Source of the DNA: Boseongicola sp. SB0675_bin_26
GTDB taxonomy: Bacteria > Pseudomonadota > Alphaproteobacteria > Rhodobacterales > Rhodobacteraceae
Length of the DNA: 8,427 bases
Direction: 5' to 3'
Assembly: GCA_009843725.1 (NCBI GenBank)
Contig: VYCX01000345.1
Location: forward strand, 1-8,427
Shown here: positions 6,626 through 8,427 of the stretch, one piece after another
How the letters are laid out: each line of letters opens with the position of its first letter
Position numbering within the stretch: position 1 is the first letter of the stretch
Notes under the pieces: generated by a model
What the model was told of the DNA's origin: nothing
What the model saw: the letters and a program-made list of their open reading frames with translations, nothing else
The model's database searches: none
Translations under genes and position numbers: made by a program

Positions 6626-8427
6626 TCACTCAGGCCGTCTTCGCTGGATCATGTTGGCCATGAGCCGGAACGCGCCGGGCACGAGCTTTTCCATCTGGTG
6701 ATGCAGCACCAACGACGTGTGGACGTGCCGCCCGCGGCCGATGTCCGCCGCCAGCAATGCACCGCGGTGCGGTTGTTCGCCCGGATCCGCCATCTCGACC
6801 AAGGGACGATAGGCCCGGTCCCAGGACTTCGCGAAATAAAGGCCCCTTTCCTTGTGCCACCCCGCCCAGTCATCCGGCCCGATCCTATTGGGATGCACCA
6901 GTACCGGGTGAGTCGGCTCGAGATGGGCGACGTCCGACGTCTCGTCGGTCACGCGCCAGCGGAGCGAAGGCTGGCCGATTTCCAGCCTCTTCGGCGGAAC
7001 GGTTTCTGGATCCCAGTTGTCCCACGGCCGATGGTAGAGAGTTACAAGCGTTCCCCCGTCCCGGGTCCAGCGATGCAGGGCCGGCATGGCCCGGGCGAGG
7101 CCAGGACGCATCTTCATCGCGAATATCCCGACGACGATCGTGTCGTACGGCCAGTGCGCCGCCGCCATTCGCAATTCGTCGTCGGACACGGCCGAGACGT
7201 CCGCTCCGAGCGCGGCGAGCCAGTGGTCGATCCTGTCGTTTCCGGAGCCGATGTAGCCGACACGGACATCCGGGACATGAGCCGAAAGAACGCGGACCCG
7301 CACTTCTGCCCTGCGACAGAATGCTGTTGCGGCGATATGGGGATACGATATCCGCCGGACGGTGGTGGTGGGCCTGCCATCCAGGTGCAGCGGGACAGAA
7401 TAGAGCCCCTCCTCGGCGTTTTCCGGGGCCGTGAGCGCGAATCCCCCGTCCGTGTTCACGAGATTCCAGCCCTGGGGCAGGTCGAGCTCCGCGTCTGCAG
7501 ATGCCGGGTGCACGTCCGTGACAGCCACCTCGAACCGCCTCGAGTTCGTGGCAAGGTTCACGACCGCCGAATCCGGCTCGAGCCGGGCCGTGCGTTCCGG
7601 CAGGATGACCGGCGGGTCGTCGAGCGGAAGACGGCAGTTCGACCGGATGCCATGGGATTCGATGTCCAGTGACAGCATCGGTGCGGCCGCCATCCCTGGA
7701 TCGAATCGGTCCCGGTAGGGATCGGTCGAAGCCGCCTCCGGGCCGACGCGATAGGTCCCGTCCGCGACCTTGCAGCCCGGAGAGGGTTCGACCACGGCGT
7801 GAACGCTGCTCGCCGTTCCCGTCCGTTGCTCGAGCGAAATCGTGGTCCTGCCTCCCGGATGCAGCCATCTTTCCCCGAGGCGCGCACGTGCTTCGACGCC
7901 GAGCGCGATCCGCCTGACATGTCCGAGCTGTGTTTCCTTGGCAGAGAGGCGATGCAGGATCTCGCCACGCAGGTCTGCGGGACAGGACTCCCGGGCGGCG
8001 CGAATGCACTCGAGTGCCCGCGCGGCGGCTTGGGTCACGGAATCGAAGTCGGGAAACGCGGACACGATCTCGTCGAGCGCCCGTCCCGCTGATCGCAGGA
8101 GATCCGCGATCGGGTCCGCGCCGTCAATTTGCGCGAGGTCGCTGACCGTCGCTGGAAGGCCTGATGCCGGTGTCTTGTCCGGGCCCGTGACATGGCTCTC
8201 GGCCAGGTGAAGCGGCCAGTCCCGTTCCTCGTCCGCAGCGATCCACCGGCCCATGCCCTGGGATCGGTGGAACGACCGCGACTGCTGGCCGATCCGTTCC
8301 CAGCTCCAGCCGCTGACCGGATCGGCGCCCCTTCCGGGCACCACGACCGTGGCGGGCGGCGGCCCGACGTCGTCGTCATACGAGCGGCCCGCACCGGACC
8401 ATGCAGGAAGGTAGAGCTTCCTGACCT
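6626..8427 (-). CDS. Large PIG-L family (LmbE-like) deacetylase, C-terminal part (5' end outside window)
   Basis: The minus-strand frame is open from the right edge to the TGA at 6628-6626, about 600 residues, and enters already inside a conserved region (RKLYLPAWSGAG, then YDDDVGPPPATV), so the start lies beyond 8427. PIG-L proteins remove N-acetyl groups from GlcNAc-type substrates using a zinc site near the N-terminus; that catalytic part (AHPDD-type motif) is not visible here. Counting from the GTG at 8344: WERIGQQSRSFHRSQGMGRW (15-34) is the end of the core region; a helical, less conserved linker follows (60-150); a beta-sandwich region like the NEW3 domain spans about 245-330, with DLPQGWNL; and a C-terminal alpha/beta domain resembling ThuA/glutamine-amidotransferase-like folds spans about 355-567 (VRVGYIGSGND, YDTIVVGIFAM, GGTLVTLYHRPWDNW, the terminal VPGAFRLMANMI). 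This matches multidomain PIG-L deacetylases of roughly 800 residues as I remember them. Substrate and cellular location are not determinable from this part. Confidence 0.8.
   Translation of the reverse strand, partial: VRKLYLPAWSGAGRSYDDDVGPPPATVVVPGRGADPVSGWSWERIGQQSRSFHRSQGMGRWIAADEERDWPLHLAESHVTGPDKTPASGLPATVSDLAQIDGADPIADLLRSAGRALDEIVSAFPDFDSVTQAAARALECIRAARESCPADLRGEILHRLSAKETQLGHVRRIALGVEARARLGERWLHPGGRTTISLEQRTGTASSVHAVVEPSPGCKVADGTYRVGPEAASTDPYRDRFDPGMAAAPMLSLDIESHGIRSNCRLPLDDPPVILPERTARLEPDSAVVNLATNSRRFEVAVTDVHPASADAELDLPQGWNLVNTDGGFALTAPENAEEGLYSVPLHLDGRPTTTVRRISYPHIAATAFCRRAEVRVRVLSAHVPDVRVGYIGSGNDRIDHWLAALGADVSAVSDDELRMAAAHWPYDTIVVGIFAMKMRPGLARAMPALHRWTRDGGTLVTLYHRPWDNWDPETVPPKRLEIGQPSLRWRVTDETSDVAHLEPTHPVLVHPNRIGPDDWAGWHKERGLYFAKSWDRAYRPLVEMADPGEQPHRGALLAADIGRGRHVHTSLVLHHQMEKLVPGAFRLMANMIQRRRPE

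Noticed and set aside
6434..7672. 412-codon plus-strand open frame opposite the PIG-L gene
   Set aside because: It is rich in Arg and Pro and has no domain, while the minus strand carries conserved PIG-L features through the same bases.

Overview
The window reads as a GC-rich alphaproteobacterial chromosome segment. The transhydrogenase subunits have the layout and residue choices I associate with Rhodobacterales-type PntA/PntB, and the antitoxin, toxin and DUF1640-like pieces are also common in alphaproteobacteria. The placement is by recalled family resemblance, not by a search, so it is tentative below class level.

Layout: (1) 1-2730, plus strand: the 3' part of pntA (the gene enters from the left edge) and a complete pntB, together encoding the proton-translocating NAD(P) transhydrogenase. 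(2) 2786-3742, minus strand: a beta-hydroxyacid dehydrogenase of the 3-hydroxyisobutyrate dehydrogenase family, convergent with pntB. (3) 3864-4970, plus strand: a HisC-like PLP-dependent aminotransferase, divergent from the dehydrogenase across a 121-bp gap that could hold both promoters. (4) 4971-6625: a gene-poor, decayed stretch. It has about 390 bp without a recognisable gene, then an intact Phd/YefM-type antitoxin (5423-5662) with a plausible promoter and repeated operator-like hexamers, then its PIN-domain toxin partner (5681-6130) interrupted by two in-frame stop codons, then a truncated DUF1640-like fragment. (5) 6626-8427, minus strand: the C-terminal two thirds or so of a large PIG-L (LmbE-like) deacetylase that runs off the right edge.

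How the genes work together: PntAB uses the proton gradient to make NADPH from NADH. The dehydrogenase and aminotransferase may share a hydroxyacid/amino-acid route, but the sequence shows only their divergent arrangement, not a shared substrate. The toxin-antitoxin pair appears to have lost its toxin while keeping the antitoxin. I see no clear evidence for a new multi-gene system. The most notable item is the PIN toxin, which keeps all four expected acidic active-site residues on either side of two nonsense codons. I saw no tRNA, rRNA, CRISPR array or complete insertion sequence.
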